Positions 51,608 to 60,003 of a stretch of DNA of 64,000 bases are shown here, in pieces (within the stretch, counting starts at the first letter, position 1; each line of letters begins with the position of its first letter). The stretch lies in assembly GCF_042648505.1 (NCBI RefSeq), contig NZ_JBHRXK010000004.1, forward strand, positions 124,001-188,000, in the 5' to 3' direction. The translations under genes were made by a program, and so were the position numbers. A model generated the notes under the pieces. That model saw nothing but the letters and a program-made list of their open reading frames with translations. It had not been told where the DNA came from and searched no databases. This stretch comes from Lysobacter_L cavernae. GTDB lineage: Bacteria; Pseudomonadota; Gammaproteobacteria; Xanthomonadales; Xanthomonadaceae.

Positions 51608-51751
51608 ATGAAGTTCCGGGCGAACCCGCAATTCCTTGCTGCCGACGTGGGTTGGCGATGGTGGCCGTTGGCTGTCGTCGTCCCTGCCCTCCCGTCTTCC
51701 AAGGAAACGCCGCGTGATCTCCGCAGAACAGTTCCAGCAGCAGGCCGCTGA
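51608..51751 (+). CDS. trpL: Putative Trp leader peptide 1, overlapping the trpE start
   Basis: A 47-codon frame. The core FLAADVGWRWWPLAV has three Trp codons at 51653-51655 and 51659-51664. It begins 6 nt after TACAGT and runs past the trpE GTG (51714) in another frame. TTCCTTG (51632-51638), 15 nt before the first Trp codon, is complementary to CAAGGAA (51700-51706), which contains the trpE ribosome site. A ribosome stalled at Trp codons would free that site. The same peptide core recurs upstream of trpG. Regulation is inferred; the repeat in DNA and protein is directly visible. Confidence 0.6.
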   Translation: MKFRANPQFLAADVGWRWWPLAVVVPALPSSKETPRDLRRTVPAAGR

Positions 51752-53234
51752 CGGCCACACCCGCATCCCCGTCGTCCGCGAGGTGCTGAGCGACCTCGAC
51801 ACGCCGCTGTCGGTCTACCTCAAGCTGGCCGACGGCCCGCACACCTACCTGTTCGAGTCGGTGGAGGGCGGCGAACGCTTCGGCCGCTACTCGATCATTG
51901 GCCTGCCGGCGCGGCGCGTGTACGCCTTCGCCGGGCACACGCTGTTCGTCACCGAGGACGGCGAGCTGGTCGAGTCGCGCGTGGTCGCCGACCCGTTCGC
52001 CGAGGTCGAGCGCCTGCGTGCCGCGCATTCGGTGCCGAAGATCGACGGCCTGCCGGGTTTCACCGGTGGTCTGGTCGGCTGGTTCGGCTTCGAGTGCATC
52101 CAGTACATCGAGCCGCGCCTGGCCGGTTCGCAGGCAGACGGCACGTACAAGCCGGACGAGCTCGGCACGCCCGACATCCTGCTGATGCAGAGCGAGGAGC
52201 TGGCGGTCTTCGACAACCTCAAGGGCCGCCTGTACCTGATCGTCCACGCCGACCCGCGCGAGCCGCGCGCGTATGCGCGTGCCAGCCGCCGTCTCGACGA
52301 ACTCAGCCATCGCCTGCGCCACGGCGGCGCCGGTTACCCGGAAACGCGCGATCCGAACGGGCTGGAGGAGGGCGACTTCGTTTCCGGCTTCACCAAGGAC
52401 GGCTTCATCAAGGCGGTCGAGCGGTCCAAGGAGTACATCCGCGCCGGCGACATCTTCCAGGTGGTGCTGAGCCAGCGCCTGAGCGTGCCGTTCAAGGCGC
52501 GACCGGTGGACGTGTACCGCGCGTTGCGCGCGCTCAATCCCTCGCCATACATGTATTTCCTCGATGTCGGCGACACCCAGGTGGTGGGCTCGTCACCGGA
52601 AATCCTGGTGCGCTTGCAACACACCGAGTCGGGGCAGGGCCAGATCACCGTGCGCCCGATCGCCGGCACGCGTCCGCGCGGCGCCACACCCGAAGAAGAC
52701 GCCGCGCTCGAGGCCGAGCTGTTGGCCGACCCGAAAGAGCGCGCCGAGCACCTGATGCTGATCGACCTCGGCCGCAACGACGTCGGCCGCGTCAGCGAAC
52801 CGGGCACGGTAGAAGTTGGCGAACAGTTCGTGATCGAGCGCTACAGCCACGTCATGCACATCGTCAGCGAGGTCACCGGCACACTGAAGCCGGGCCTGAG
52901 CTACGCCGACGTGCTGCGCGCGACGTTCCCGGCCGGCACGGTCAGCGGTGCGCCGAAGATCCGCGCGCTCGAGGTGATCCGCGAGCTCGAACCGATCAAG
53001 CGCAACGTCTATGCCGGCAGCATCGGATACCTGGGCTGGAGCAGTCCGGGCCGGAGCGGCGACGCCGACACCGCCATCGCCATCCGCACCGCGGTGATCC
53101 AGGACGGCCGTCTGACCGTGCAGGCCGGCGCCGGCATCGTCTACGACTCCGACCCGCAAAAGGAGTGGGAGGAGACGATGAACAAGGGCCGGGCGCTGTT
53201 CCGCGCGGTGGCGGAGGCGGCGCGAGGGTTGTGA
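51714..53234 (+). CDS. trpE: Anthranilate synthase component I
   Basis: A 506-residue chorismate-using enzyme. It catalyses the first committed step of tryptophan synthesis, with TrpG supplying ammonia. The Trp-feedback element near the N-terminus (LESVEGG-like LFESVEGGERFGRYS) and the catalytic parts SSPEILVR, RPIAGTRPRG, AEHLMLIDLGRNDVG, SGAPKIRA and AGAGIVYDSDP are present. The start is GTG at 51714, placed by AAGGAA 7 nt before it. The gene is separated from trpG by a DUF4145 gene. Confidence 0.96.
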   Translation: MISAEQFQQQAADGHTRIPVVREVLSDLDTPLSVYLKLADGPHTYLFESVEGGERFGRYSIIGLPARRVYAFAGHTLFVTEDGELVESRVVADPFAEVERLRAAHSVPKIDGLPGFTGGLVGWFGFECIQYIEPRLAGSQADGTYKPDELGTPDILLMQSEELAVFDNLKGRLYLIVHADPREPRAYARASRRLDELSHRLRHGGAGYPETRDPNGLEEGDFVSGFTKDGFIKAVERSKEYIRAGDIFQVVLSQRLSVPFKARPVDVYRALRALNPSPYMYFLDVGDTQVVGSSPEILVRLQHTESGQGQITVRPIAGTRPRGATPEEDAALEAELLADPKERAEHLMLIDLGRNDVGRVSEPGTVEVGEQFVIERYSHVMHIVSEVTGTLKPGLSYADVLRATFPAGTVSGAPKIRALEVIRELEPIKRNVYAGSIGYLGWSSPGRSGDADTAIAIRTAVIQDGRLTVQAGAGIVYDSDPQKEWEETMNKGRALFRAVAEAARGL

Positions 53235-53471
53235 ACTCGGATTAGCCGTTCATCGCGCGCTTGCCGGCGCGCGTCCGCGCACTGCGTGGACGCTGCAGTT
53301 GCGTCACCACACCATCACACGCATTGCGCAGGCCGTGTCCGCACGGTCGCGCGCTGTCGGCGTGGCCGTGGACATTTGCTCTCAACGTTTTATTCACAAG
53401 ACCCGGTATTCACTGGGGGCCATAGGTCGGGTGCCTCAAGGATCCGGGATTCCAGCGAGGAGAAAGCCGCG

Positions 53472-54173
53472 ATGCAAGTCGTCCATGACAGCCAGGTGCA
53501 GTCCCGGTTTTCCAATACCTTCCCGCGCACGGTCGAGATGATCTGCCCGCATTGCCTGAAGGAGGCGCTGTTCGAGGCGCGCTCCTGGCAGGAACACGGG
53601 CGCCAGGTCTCCGCCAGCGAGCTGTTGTGCTCGCGCTGCGAGGAAGCGGTGCTGTTCGTGCAGTTGCTCGACCGCGACGGTGTCAGCAAGGCCGGGGCCT
53701 TGTACTGCCACCCGCGTTCGGGCGGACGCGAGACCATGGCCGGAGTCGGTCACTTGCAGGCGTTGTCCGGGCCGCTGGCGCGGACCTACGACTCGGCGGT
53801 CAAGCTCTACAACCGTGCCGAATGGGGGGCGGCGGCGTTGACCGTGCGCCACCTGCTTGAAGGCCTAGCTGCGCGCCTGATCGCCGACGACAAACGCGAG
53901 CTGCCGCTGATCCGCCAACTCGAGGCGCTGCCGCACGAGATGGATCTGGCGCGGCCGTTGCAGGACATCGCGCAATTGCTCGCGCCGGCCGGCACCTTCG
54001 GCCGCCAGTTCGAGGACGAGGCGACCATCGACAAGGTCACCGCCGAACAGCTGCTGGAACTGGTCGAGCAGCTGATCACCTACCTGGTGGTCCTGCCCGG
54101 CACGATGGCCGAGCTGAAGAGCCGCATCGCCACCGCACCGGTGCCGCTGCGGCGCGGCAGCGGCACTGCTTGA
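53472..54173 (+). CDS. Zinc-ribbon DUF4145 protein
   Basis: A 233-residue cytoplasmic protein. CPHC (about residue 25) and CSRC (about residue 57) form a zinc ribbon. Residues about 100-215 are a helical DUF4145 domain (YNRAEWGAAALTVRHLLEGLAARLIADD). Such domains are found alone and fused to restriction or defence proteins; their role is not settled. The start at 53472 follows GAGGAGAAAG. It lies between trpE and trpG without a known link to tryptophan synthesis. Confidence 0.75.
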   Translation: MQVVHDSQVQSRFSNTFPRTVEMICPHCLKEALFEARSWQEHGRQVSASELLCSRCEEAVLFVQLLDRDGVSKAGALYCHPRSGGRETMAGVGHLQALSGPLARTYDSAVKLYNRAEWGAAALTVRHLLEGLAARLIADDKRELPLIRQLEALPHEMDLARPLQDIAQLLAPAGTFGRQFEDEATIDKVTAEQLLELVEQLITYLVVLPGTMAELKSRIATAPVPLRRGSGTA

Positions 54174-54251
54174 TCGCGGCCTGCACGCGCTGCCACCGGT
54201 TGCGCTGGACGATCGTGTCGAAGCGCGGTCGCGTCGAAGCGGGCGAGCCGG

Positions 54252-54257
54252 TACAGT
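54252..54257 (+). promoter_or_regulatory. TACAGT hexamer, 6 nt before Trp leader 2
   Basis: Identical in sequence and spacing to the hexamer before leader 1. Another candidate -10 (GATAAT, 54484-54489) lies closer to trpG and could serve trpG directly. Confidence 0.5.
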
Positions 54258-54263
54258 AGGGCC

Positions 54264-54392
54264 ATGATCGCGCGCACGACCCCGCACTTCCTTGCTGCCG
54301 ACCTGGGTTGGCGATGGTGGCCTCTGGCTGCCGTCTCCGTTGCCCCGTCGTTCTCCAAGGAAGCCTTGCGTGACTCCCGCGTTCCCAGCTGA
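54264..54392 (+). CDS. Putative Trp leader peptide 2, upstream of trpG
   Basis: A 42-codon frame: MIARTTPHFLAADLGWRWWP, then LAAVSVAPSF and a short tail ending VPS. The core FLAAD(V/L)GWRWWPLA is shared with leader 1, as are the tail SKEALRD, the complementary pair CTTCCTTG (54287-54294) / CAAGGAAG (54356-54363), and a GTGACTCCCGCG matching the trpE start region (GTGATCTCCGCA). Here no conserved gene starts at that GTG (54370); trpG begins 161 nt after the leader stop. It looks like a duplicated copy of the trpE leader. Confidence 0.5.
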   Translation: MIARTTPHFLAADLGWRWWPLAAVSVAPSFSKEALRDSRVPS

Positions 54393-54553
54393 TCTGCCCC
54401 CGGCCTGCGTCCGACACCGTCCCGCCGCCAGCGGCGACATGATTTCCTCTCCGTCACGATCCCCTCGGCCCAGCCGAAGGCGGGATAATCGTGCGTTGAT
54501 GGCGGTCCGGCGGCGGGCGCGATCCTCCCTACGAATCCAGCGAGTCAGCCCCG

Positions 54554-55135
54554 ATGCTGCTGATGATCGACAACTACGACAGCTTCACCTACAACCTCGT
54601 GCAGTACCTGCAGGCGCTCGGGGCTGAAGTGAAAGTGATCCGCAACGACGAGTTGTCACTGGCGCAGATCAAGGCGCTGGCGCCCGAGCGCATCGTGATC
54701 TCGCCGGGGCCGTGCACACCCAACGAGGCCGGTGTCTCGGTCGAGGTGATCCGCGAGCTTGGCCCGCGCATCCCGACCTTCGGCGTGTGCCTCGGCCACC
54801 AGAGCCTGGGCCAGGCCTACGGCGGCGACGTGGTCCGCGCCAAGACCATCATGCACGGCAAGACCTCGCGCATCCGCCACGAAGGCCACGGCGTGTTCGC
54901 CGGCCTGCCGGACGGCTACGAGGCCACGCGCTACCACTCGCTGGTGGTGTCGCGCGAGACGCTGCCGCCGTGCCTGGAGATCACCGCCTGGACCGATCAT
55001 GAGGACGGCTCCTTCGACGAGATCATGGGCCTGCGCCACCGCGAGCACCCCGTCGAGGGCGTGCAGTTCCACCCCGAATCGATCCTGACCGAGCACGGCC
55101 ATGCCCTGCTCAAGAACTTCCTGGAGCGGGCGTGA
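54554..55135 (+). CDS. trpG: Anthranilate synthase component II (glutamine amidotransferase)
   Basis: A 193-residue class I glutamine amidotransferase that delivers ammonia to TrpE. The start reads MLLMIDNYDSFTYNLVQYL; the catalytic triad is Cys79 (GVCLGHQ), His173 and Glu175 (FHPES). PGPCTPNEAG is the usual oxyanion region. It is followed at once by trpD, whose earliest possible GTG overlaps the trpG stop. Confidence 0.96.
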   Translation: MLLMIDNYDSFTYNLVQYLQALGAEVKVIRNDELSLAQIKALAPERIVISPGPCTPNEAGVSVEVIRELGPRIPTFGVCLGHQSLGQAYGGDVVRAKTIMHGKTSRIRHEGHGVFAGLPDGYEATRYHSLVVSRETLPPCLEITAWTDHEDGSFDEIMGLRHREHPVEGVQFHPESILTEHGHALLKNFLERA

Positions 55136-55170
55136 GCCGTCCGGGCGCGCGCCAAGAGGTCATCGTCCCC

Positions 55171-56217
55171 ATGCCCATCACCCCACAAGAAGCCCTGCAG
55201 CGCAGCATCGAACACCGCGAGATCTTCTTTGATGAGATGGTCGAGCTGATGCGCATGATCATGCGCGGCGAGGTCTCGCCGACCATGACCGCGGCGATCC
55301 TGACCGGCCTGCGCGTCAAGAAGGAAACCGTTGGCGAGATCGCCGGCGCGGCGACGGTGCTGCGTGAGTTCGCGCGGCCGGTGGTGGTGGCCGACCGCAG
55401 TCATCTGGTCGACATCGTCGGCACCGGCGGCGACGGCGCGCATACGTTCAACATCTCCACCGCCAGCATGTTCGTGGTCGCTGCGGCCGGGGCCAAGGTC
55501 GCCAAGCACGGCAACCGCAGCGTGTCGTCCAAATCGGGCAGCGCCGATGTGCTGGAAGCGCTGGGCGCGGCGATCGAGCTGCAGCCCGAACAGGTCGCGC
55601 AGTGCATCGACGGCTGCGGCATCGGCTTCATGTTCGCACCGGTGCACCATCCGGCGATGAAGGTGGTGGCGCCGGTGCGACGCGAGATGGGCGTGCGCAC
55701 GCTGTTCAACATCCTCGGGCCGCTGACCAACCCGGCCGATGCGCCGAGCATCCTGATGGGCGTGTTCCACCCCGACCTGGTCGGCATCCAGGTGCGTGTG
55801 CTGCAGGAGCTGGGTGCACAGCGTGCGCTGGTGGTGTGGGGCCGCGACGGCATGGACGAGCTTTCGCTCGGTGCCGGCTCGCTGGTCGGCGAGCTGCGCG
55901 ACGGTGTGGTACGCGAGTACGAGGTGCATCCCGAGGACTTCGGCATCCCCATGGCGCACAGCCGCAACCTGCGCGTCGGCGATGCCGGCGAATCCCGGGC
56001 CATGCTGCTGCAGGCGCTGGACAACCGCGACGGCCTGCCGCGCGAGATCGTCGCGCTCAACGCCGGCGCGGCGATCTACGCCGCCGGCGTCGCCGACAGC
56101 ATCGCCGAGGGCATCGAGCGCGCGCGCGCGGCGCTGGCTTCGGGCGCGGCCCGGGCCAAGCTGGACGAGTTCGTCGCTTTCACCCGACAGTTGGCCGGCG
56201 TGCCGGCAGGCGTCTGA
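55171..56217 (+). CDS. trpD: Anthranilate phosphoribosyltransferase
   Basis: A 348-residue enzyme that joins anthranilate to PRPP. GTGGDGAHTFNISTAS (PRPP loop), KHGNRSVSSKSGSADVLEALG and the anthranilate tunnel residues around RREMGVRTLFNILGPL are intact. ATG at 55171 (MPITPQEALQRSIEHRE) matches the family N-terminus; an in-frame GTG at 55132 is possible. The next gene begins 1 nt after the stop codon. Confidence 0.95.
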   Translation: MPITPQEALQRSIEHREIFFDEMVELMRMIMRGEVSPTMTAAILTGLRVKKETVGEIAGAATVLREFARPVVVADRSHLVDIVGTGGDGAHTFNISTASMFVVAAAGAKVAKHGNRSVSSKSGSADVLEALGAAIELQPEQVAQCIDGCGIGFMFAPVHHPAMKVVAPVRREMGVRTLFNILGPLTNPADAPSILMGVFHPDLVGIQVRVLQELGAQRALVVWGRDGMDELSLGAGSLVGELRDGVVREYEVHPEDFGIPMAHSRNLRVGDAGESRAMLLQALDNRDGLPREIVALNAGAAIYAAGVADSIAEGIERARAALASGAARAKLDEFVAFTRQLAGVPAGV

Positions 56218-56218
56218 G

Positions 56219-56578
56219 ATGAGCGATGCCTTTGCCGCCCTGCCCAAGCCGCCGTATTACGCGGTGATCTTTTCCTCGCAGCGCAACGGCGAGGACGATA
56301 CCGGCTACGCCGCGGCCGCGCAGCGCATGGTCGAGCTGGCCGCGCAGCAGCCGGGCTACCTCGGCGTCGAATCCACCCGCGGCAGCGACGGCTTCGGCAT
56401 CACCGTGTCGTACTGGGACAGCGAGGCGGCGATCGCCGCCTGGCGCCAGCATGCCGAGCACGCGGCGACGCGCGCCCACGGCCGCACGCACTGGTACGAC
56501 CATTACGAACTGCGCGTGGCGAAAGTCGAGCGCGCCTACGCCAAGTCCGCCCTCGACCCAGCGAGGCAACGGGATTGA
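56219..56578 (+). CDS. Antibiotic biosynthesis monooxygenase (ABM) domain protein
   Basis: A 119-residue ABM/DABB-like dimeric alpha-beta protein. YYAVIFSSQRNGEDDTGYAA begins the first strand, PGYLGVESTRGSDGFGITVSYWDSEAAIAAWR is the typical second half, and HWYDHYELRVAKVER closes it. Family members range from quinone monooxygenases to heme-binding and unknown proteins. It is inserted between trpD and trpC and is probably co-transcribed with them. Function unknown. Confidence 0.82.
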   Translation: MSDAFAALPKPPYYAVIFSSQRNGEDDTGYAAAAQRMVELAAQQPGYLGVESTRGSDGFGITVSYWDSEAAIAAWRQHAEHAATRAHGRTHWYDHYELRVAKVERAYAKSALDPARQRD

Positions 56579-56656
56579 CGAATGCCGCGCGCGCGGCTGG
56601 CCAAGTGGGCCAGCAGGGCTTTACCGCAAGCAACCCGTAAATCTTCAGCACGGCCT

Positions 56657-56662
56657 TAGAAT
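56657..56662 (+). promoter_or_regulatory. -10 hexamer TAGAAT, 7 nt before trpC
   Basis: TAGAAT ends 7 nt before the trpC ATG, with TCTCCCC between and no ribosome site. It suggests an internal promoter giving a leaderless trpC transcript. Confidence 0.45.
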
Positions 56663-56669
56663 TCTCCCC

Positions 56670-57461
56670 ATGAGCGACATCCTCCACACCATCCTCGCCC
56701 GCAAGGCCGAGGAGATCGAACAACGCAGCCGCGTGCGTTCGCTCGCCGACCTGCGCGCGCGTGCCGCCAACCAGCCGCCGACGCGCGGTTTCGTCAATGC
56801 GATCCAGCGCAAGCTCGGCGCCGGTGGCGCCGCGGTGATCGCCGAGGTCAAGAAGGCGAGCCCGTCGAAAGGATTGATCCGCAAGGACTTCCATCCCGCC
56901 GATATCGCCCGCAGCTACGAGGCCGGCGGCGCGGCCTGCCTGTCGGTGCTGACCGACGTGGATTTTTTCCAGGGCAGCAATCTCTACCTCGGTGAGGCAC
57001 GCGGCGCCTGTTCGCTGCCGGTGCTGCGCAAGGATTTCACCATCGATCCGTACCAGGTCTACGAGGCGCGCGTGATTGGCGCCGACGCGATCCTGCTGAT
57101 CGTCGCCGCGCTCGAGGACGCCCCGCTGGTCGAAATGGCCAACCTGGCGATGGAGCTGGGCATGGACGTGCTGGTCGAGGTCCACGACATCGACGAGCTC
57201 GAGCGCGCGCTGCAGACCGGTTGCGAGCTGATCGGCGTCAACAACCGCAACCTGCGCAACTTCGAGGTCTCGCTCGACACCACGCTCGCGCTCAAGGATG
57301 CGGTGCCGCGCGACCGCACCCTGGTCACCGAGAGCGGCATCGCCACCCCCGCCGACGTGGCCAGGCTGCGCGCAGCCGGCATCGATGCCTTTTTGATCGG
57401 CGAGTCGTTCATGCGCGAGCGCGACCCGGGCGCGGCGCTGCAGCGGCTGTTTGCGGTATGA
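56670..57461 (+). CDS. trpC: Indole-3-glycerol phosphate synthase
   Basis: A 263-residue TIM-barrel enzyme acting after phosphoribosylanthranilate isomerase. Active-site segments are VIAEVKKASPSKGLIRKDF, LSVLTDVDFFQGS, LRKDFTIDPYQVYEA, LVEVHD, GVNNRNLRNF and LVTESGIATPAD. It is monofunctional (no fused TrpF part). The stop overlaps the next gene by 4 nt. TrpF, TrpB and TrpA are not in the window. Confidence 0.96.
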   Translation: MSDILHTILARKAEEIEQRSRVRSLADLRARAANQPPTRGFVNAIQRKLGAGGAAVIAEVKKASPSKGLIRKDFHPADIARSYEAGGAACLSVLTDVDFFQGSNLYLGEARGACSLPVLRKDFTIDPYQVYEARVIGADAILLIVAALEDAPLVEMANLAMELGMDVLVEVHDIDELERALQTGCELIGVNNRNLRNFEVSLDTTLALKDAVPRDRTLVTESGIATPADVARLRAAGIDAFLIGESFMRERDPGAALQRLFAV

Positions 57462-58192
57462 GCATGCCGGATGAGGGCGCACCGGACGAGTGCGCACGGC
57501 CGTACGCGCCGCTGGTGGTGTTCGACTTCGATCACACGCTCTATGACGGCGACTCGGGCAGCCACCTGGTGCTGTGGTTGATCCGCCGGCATTGGGCGCG
57601 CCAGCTGGCCGCGTTGCTGCTGATGCCGCTGCTGCTGCCGATGATTGCCTGGCTGCCGACGCGGCGCCGCGCGATCTCGGTGTTCGTGTGGATCGGCACG
57701 GTCGGTACCCACCGCCGGCGCGACATGGACCGCTTGATCGACCGCTACGTGCAGACCCACGCCGCGCAGATCCGCCCCCGGCTGCTGCCGGCCGCGCTCA
57801 AGGTGTTGCAGGCGCACCGTGACGCTGGCGACCGCGTGATCATCGCCACGGGTGCCTCGCCCGAGCTGGCGCGCGCGATCCTCGACTTCGTCGCCCACGA
57901 GGACCTGCCGGTGATCGGCAGCATCAGCGGGCCGTTCCTCGGCGGCATGATCACCGTCGAGCACTGCCACCACCAGAACAAGATGCGGATGATCTGGGAT
58001 GCCGGCTACGACCAGATCGCGATCGCCTATTCCGACAGCAGCGCTGACCTGCCGCTGCTCAAGGCCGCGCGCCGGCCGGTGGTGGTCAATCCCAAGCGCA
58101 GCCGCGTGGCGATGTTCCGGCGCGTGCTGCCGGAAGGCACGCCGATCCTCAACTGGGGTTGTGTCGGCCGGGGTGGCGATCCGGTCGCGTAG
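57458..58192 (+). CDS. HAD-IB family phosphatase
   Basis: A 244-residue HAD hydrolase of subfamily IB (SerB-like). Motif I is FDFDHTLYDGDS, motif II VIIATGAS, motif III/IV SDSSADLPLL. A hydrophobic cap segment (LLMPLLLPMIAW) indicates membrane contact, as in lipid-phosphate-related members. It is coupled to trpC by an ATGA overlap, but a role in tryptophan synthesis is not known. Confidence 0.85.
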   Translation: MSMPDEGAPDECARPYAPLVVFDFDHTLYDGDSGSHLVLWLIRRHWARQLAALLLMPLLLPMIAWLPTRRRAISVFVWIGTVGTHRRRDMDRLIDRYVQTHAAQIRPRLLPAALKVLQAHRDAGDRVIIATGASPELARAILDFVAHEDLPVIGSISGPFLGGMITVEHCHHQNKMRMIWDAGYDQIAIAYSDSSADLPLLKAARRPVVVNPKRSRVAMFRRVLPEGTPILNWGCVGRGGDPVA

Positions 58193-58315
58193 CGGGCTCC
58201 GCTCGTTCCGGCTCGTGGGCACACCGCAATCGGCCATGCCACTCCGACGGGATCCGCCGGAACCAACCAAACAACGAGGCGACGCGCGGCAGACGCCTGC
58301 AAGGGGAAAGTGTCG

Positions 58316-59440
58316 ATGATGAGAGTGCTGTTCGTCGTCCTGATCTTCATCGTCGGGTGCCTGCACGCGAATGCGCAGGACTGTCCGGACCGCTCGTCCT
58401 ACCAGCCGGCGCGGGAGGTCATCCAGGACCTGGGCAGGATCGTCGCGCCGTCAGGCGTGCAGGAGGCCTACAAGACCCGCATCGGCGGCATCGATCAATG
58501 GCTCAACGTCCGCGGTCAGGACCGCGACAACCCCGTCATCCTGTTCGTCCACGGCGGCCCGGCATCGCCGGTCACGCCGACGCTCTGGCAGTTCCAGCGC
58601 CCGCTCGAGGAGTACTTCACGGTCGTCAACTGGGACCAGCGCGGCGCTGGCAAGACCTACAACGAAGCCAGCCCGCCGGAGTCCATCGCCGACAGCATCC
58701 ACATCGCGCGCTACGCCGACGATGCCATCGAAGTGGCCGAGTACGTCCGCAAGCGCTACGGCAAGGGCAAGCTGATCCTGATGGCGCACAGCTGGGGCAC
58801 CATCCCGGGCATGACGGCCGCGCTGAAGCGTCCGGACCTGTTCCATGCCTACGTTGGCATCGGACAGGTCATCAACGTCCGCGACAACGAGCAGATCAGC
58901 TTCGACTACGGGCTCAAGCAGGCCCAGGCACACGGCAACCAGGAAGCCCTGCGCGAACTGAATTCGATCGCGCCGTACCCGGGCGATCAGCCGATCACGC
59001 GCGAGCGGATCATCCTGGCCCGCAAGTGGCCCCAGTTCTACGGCGGCTTGACGGCGTTCCGCGACAACTCCGACTACTTCTACCGTGGGCCGCGCCTATC
59101 GCCGGAGTACGACGACCGCGACCGTTGCGCCATCAACCTCGGCAGCATCTTCACCCTCGGAAGGGTGCTGGACGAGTTCCTCAAGGTCGACTTCAAGGGC
59201 GTCCGCTCGTTCCCCATTCCCGTGGTGATGTTCATGGGACGCCACGACTACACCACGCCATCGCAACCGACCGAGGCTTGGCTCCAGCGCGTGGATGCGC
59301 CGTACAAGCAGGGCGTCTGGTTCGAGCGCTCCGCCCACATGATGCCGTGGGAAGAGCCCGGCAAGGTGCTGACCAGCCTGCTGCAGTACGTGCGGCCCCT
59401 GGCCGCTGAGGGCGGCGCCCCGGGCCGACCAGATCGCTGA
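58316..59440 (+). CDS. Exported alpha/beta hydrolase, S33 prolyl-aminopeptidase-like
   Basis: A 374-residue protein with a signal peptide (MMRVLFVVLIFIVGCLHANA). The oxyanion-loop motif is VHGGPASP, the nucleophile Ser is in LMAHSWGT, the Asp in GRHDYTTP and the His in RSAHMMPWEEP. WDQRGAGKT is typical of S33 prolyl-peptidase-like hydrolases. Location is periplasmic or extracellular; the true substrate is unknown. ATG at 58316 is chosen; GTG at 58310 and ATG at 58319 are close alternatives. Confidence 0.85.
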   Translation: MMRVLFVVLIFIVGCLHANAQDCPDRSSYQPAREVIQDLGRIVAPSGVQEAYKTRIGGIDQWLNVRGQDRDNPVILFVHGGPASPVTPTLWQFQRPLEEYFTVVNWDQRGAGKTYNEASPPESIADSIHIARYADDAIEVAEYVRKRYGKGKLILMAHSWGTIPGMTAALKRPDLFHAYVGIGQVINVRDNEQISFDYGLKQAQAHGNQEALRELNSIAPYPGDQPITRERIILARKWPQFYGGLTAFRDNSDYFYRGPRLSPEYDDRDRCAINLGSIFTLGRVLDEFLKVDFKGVRSFPIPVVMFMGRHDYTTPSQPTEAWLQRVDAPYKQGVWFERSAHMMPWEEPGKVLTSLLQYVRPLAAEGGAPGRPDR

Positions 59441-59454
59441 CGGACAACGTTTAC

Positions 59455-59535
59455 CGTCATCTCCGCGAAGCGGAGATCCTTCGACGCCTTGCCAAAACCC
59501 GAAGTCGCGGGTTCCCGCCTGCGCGGGAACGATGG
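59455..59535 (+). repeat. Pair of REP-like palindromes
   Basis: Two hairpins stand in a row: CATCTCCGC-GAA-GCGGAGATCC (59455-59479) and GGGTTCCCGC-CT-GCGCGGGAACG (about 59508-59530). Both belong to the same general type as the palindromes at 33998 and 37256. They lie between convergent genes. Confidence 0.75.
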
Positions 59536-59611
59536 GCCAGGGCAAGGTCGGTGTTCAGGTGGCCGGAGCCGCGGGCAGGTCCCGGGTCGTGCTCGCGTAT
59601 GGCCGCGCCGG

Positions 59612-59983
59612 TCAGTCGCGCGCGGGTGCGTCGAGGTCCTGGAAGAACTCGAGCAGGGTGTGTTCGGCGTAGTCGCGGAACTCACCGGCGTCGTAGAAGC
59701 GGCCGAAGCAGAACTTGCAGCTCTCGAACCAGATGTGCGGCTGCTGCGGGTCGACCATGCGGATCAGCTGGCTGTCGACGCAGCTCGGGCACTTGATGCG
59801 CTCGACGCGGTTGTAGCGCTCGCCGGCCGCGGCGTCACCGCTGTCGATGATGTCGGCGGCGTCCTTGAGCAGGCGGTAGTCGCCCAGCGCGAACCACAGC
59901 CCCCGGCACTGGGTGCAGCGCTGCGCGTGGGCAGCCAGGTGGTCGATCCGTTCCATCGGTGAGCTGCATTTCGGGCACTGCAT
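59612..59983 (-). CDS. Zinc-ribbon (TFIIB-type zinc finger) protein
   Basis: A 123-residue soluble protein with three Cys pairs: CPKC at the N-terminus, CTQC, CPSC and a C-terminal CKFC. The first two pairs form a zf-TFIIB ribbon (CPKCSSPMERIDH, CTQCRGLWF). The start at 59983 is set at this ribbon. Role unknown; the arrangement is conserved in many proteobacteria. It lies just after a GNAT gene on the same strand. Confidence 0.82.
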   Translation of the reverse strand: MQCPKCSSPMERIDHLAAHAQRCTQCRGLWFALGDYRLLKDAADIIDSGDAAAGERYNRVERIKCPSCVDSQLIRMVDPQQPHIWFESCKFCFGRFYDAGEFRDYAEHTLLEFFQDLDAPARD

Positions 59984-60003
59984 GGGGCGTCCTGTGGGGT
60001 GGG

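Noticed and set aside
54400..54500. A classical trp attenuator terminator before trpG
   Set aside because: Hairpins can be drawn (TCCCGCC with GGCGGGA, and CTCGGC with GCCGAG) but no T-run follows.
54370..54627. A gene starting at the GTG equivalent of the trpE start in leader copy 2
   Set aside because: The frame is rich in Arg, Pro and Ser, has no similarity to TrpE beyond the first codons, and overlaps trpG out of frame.
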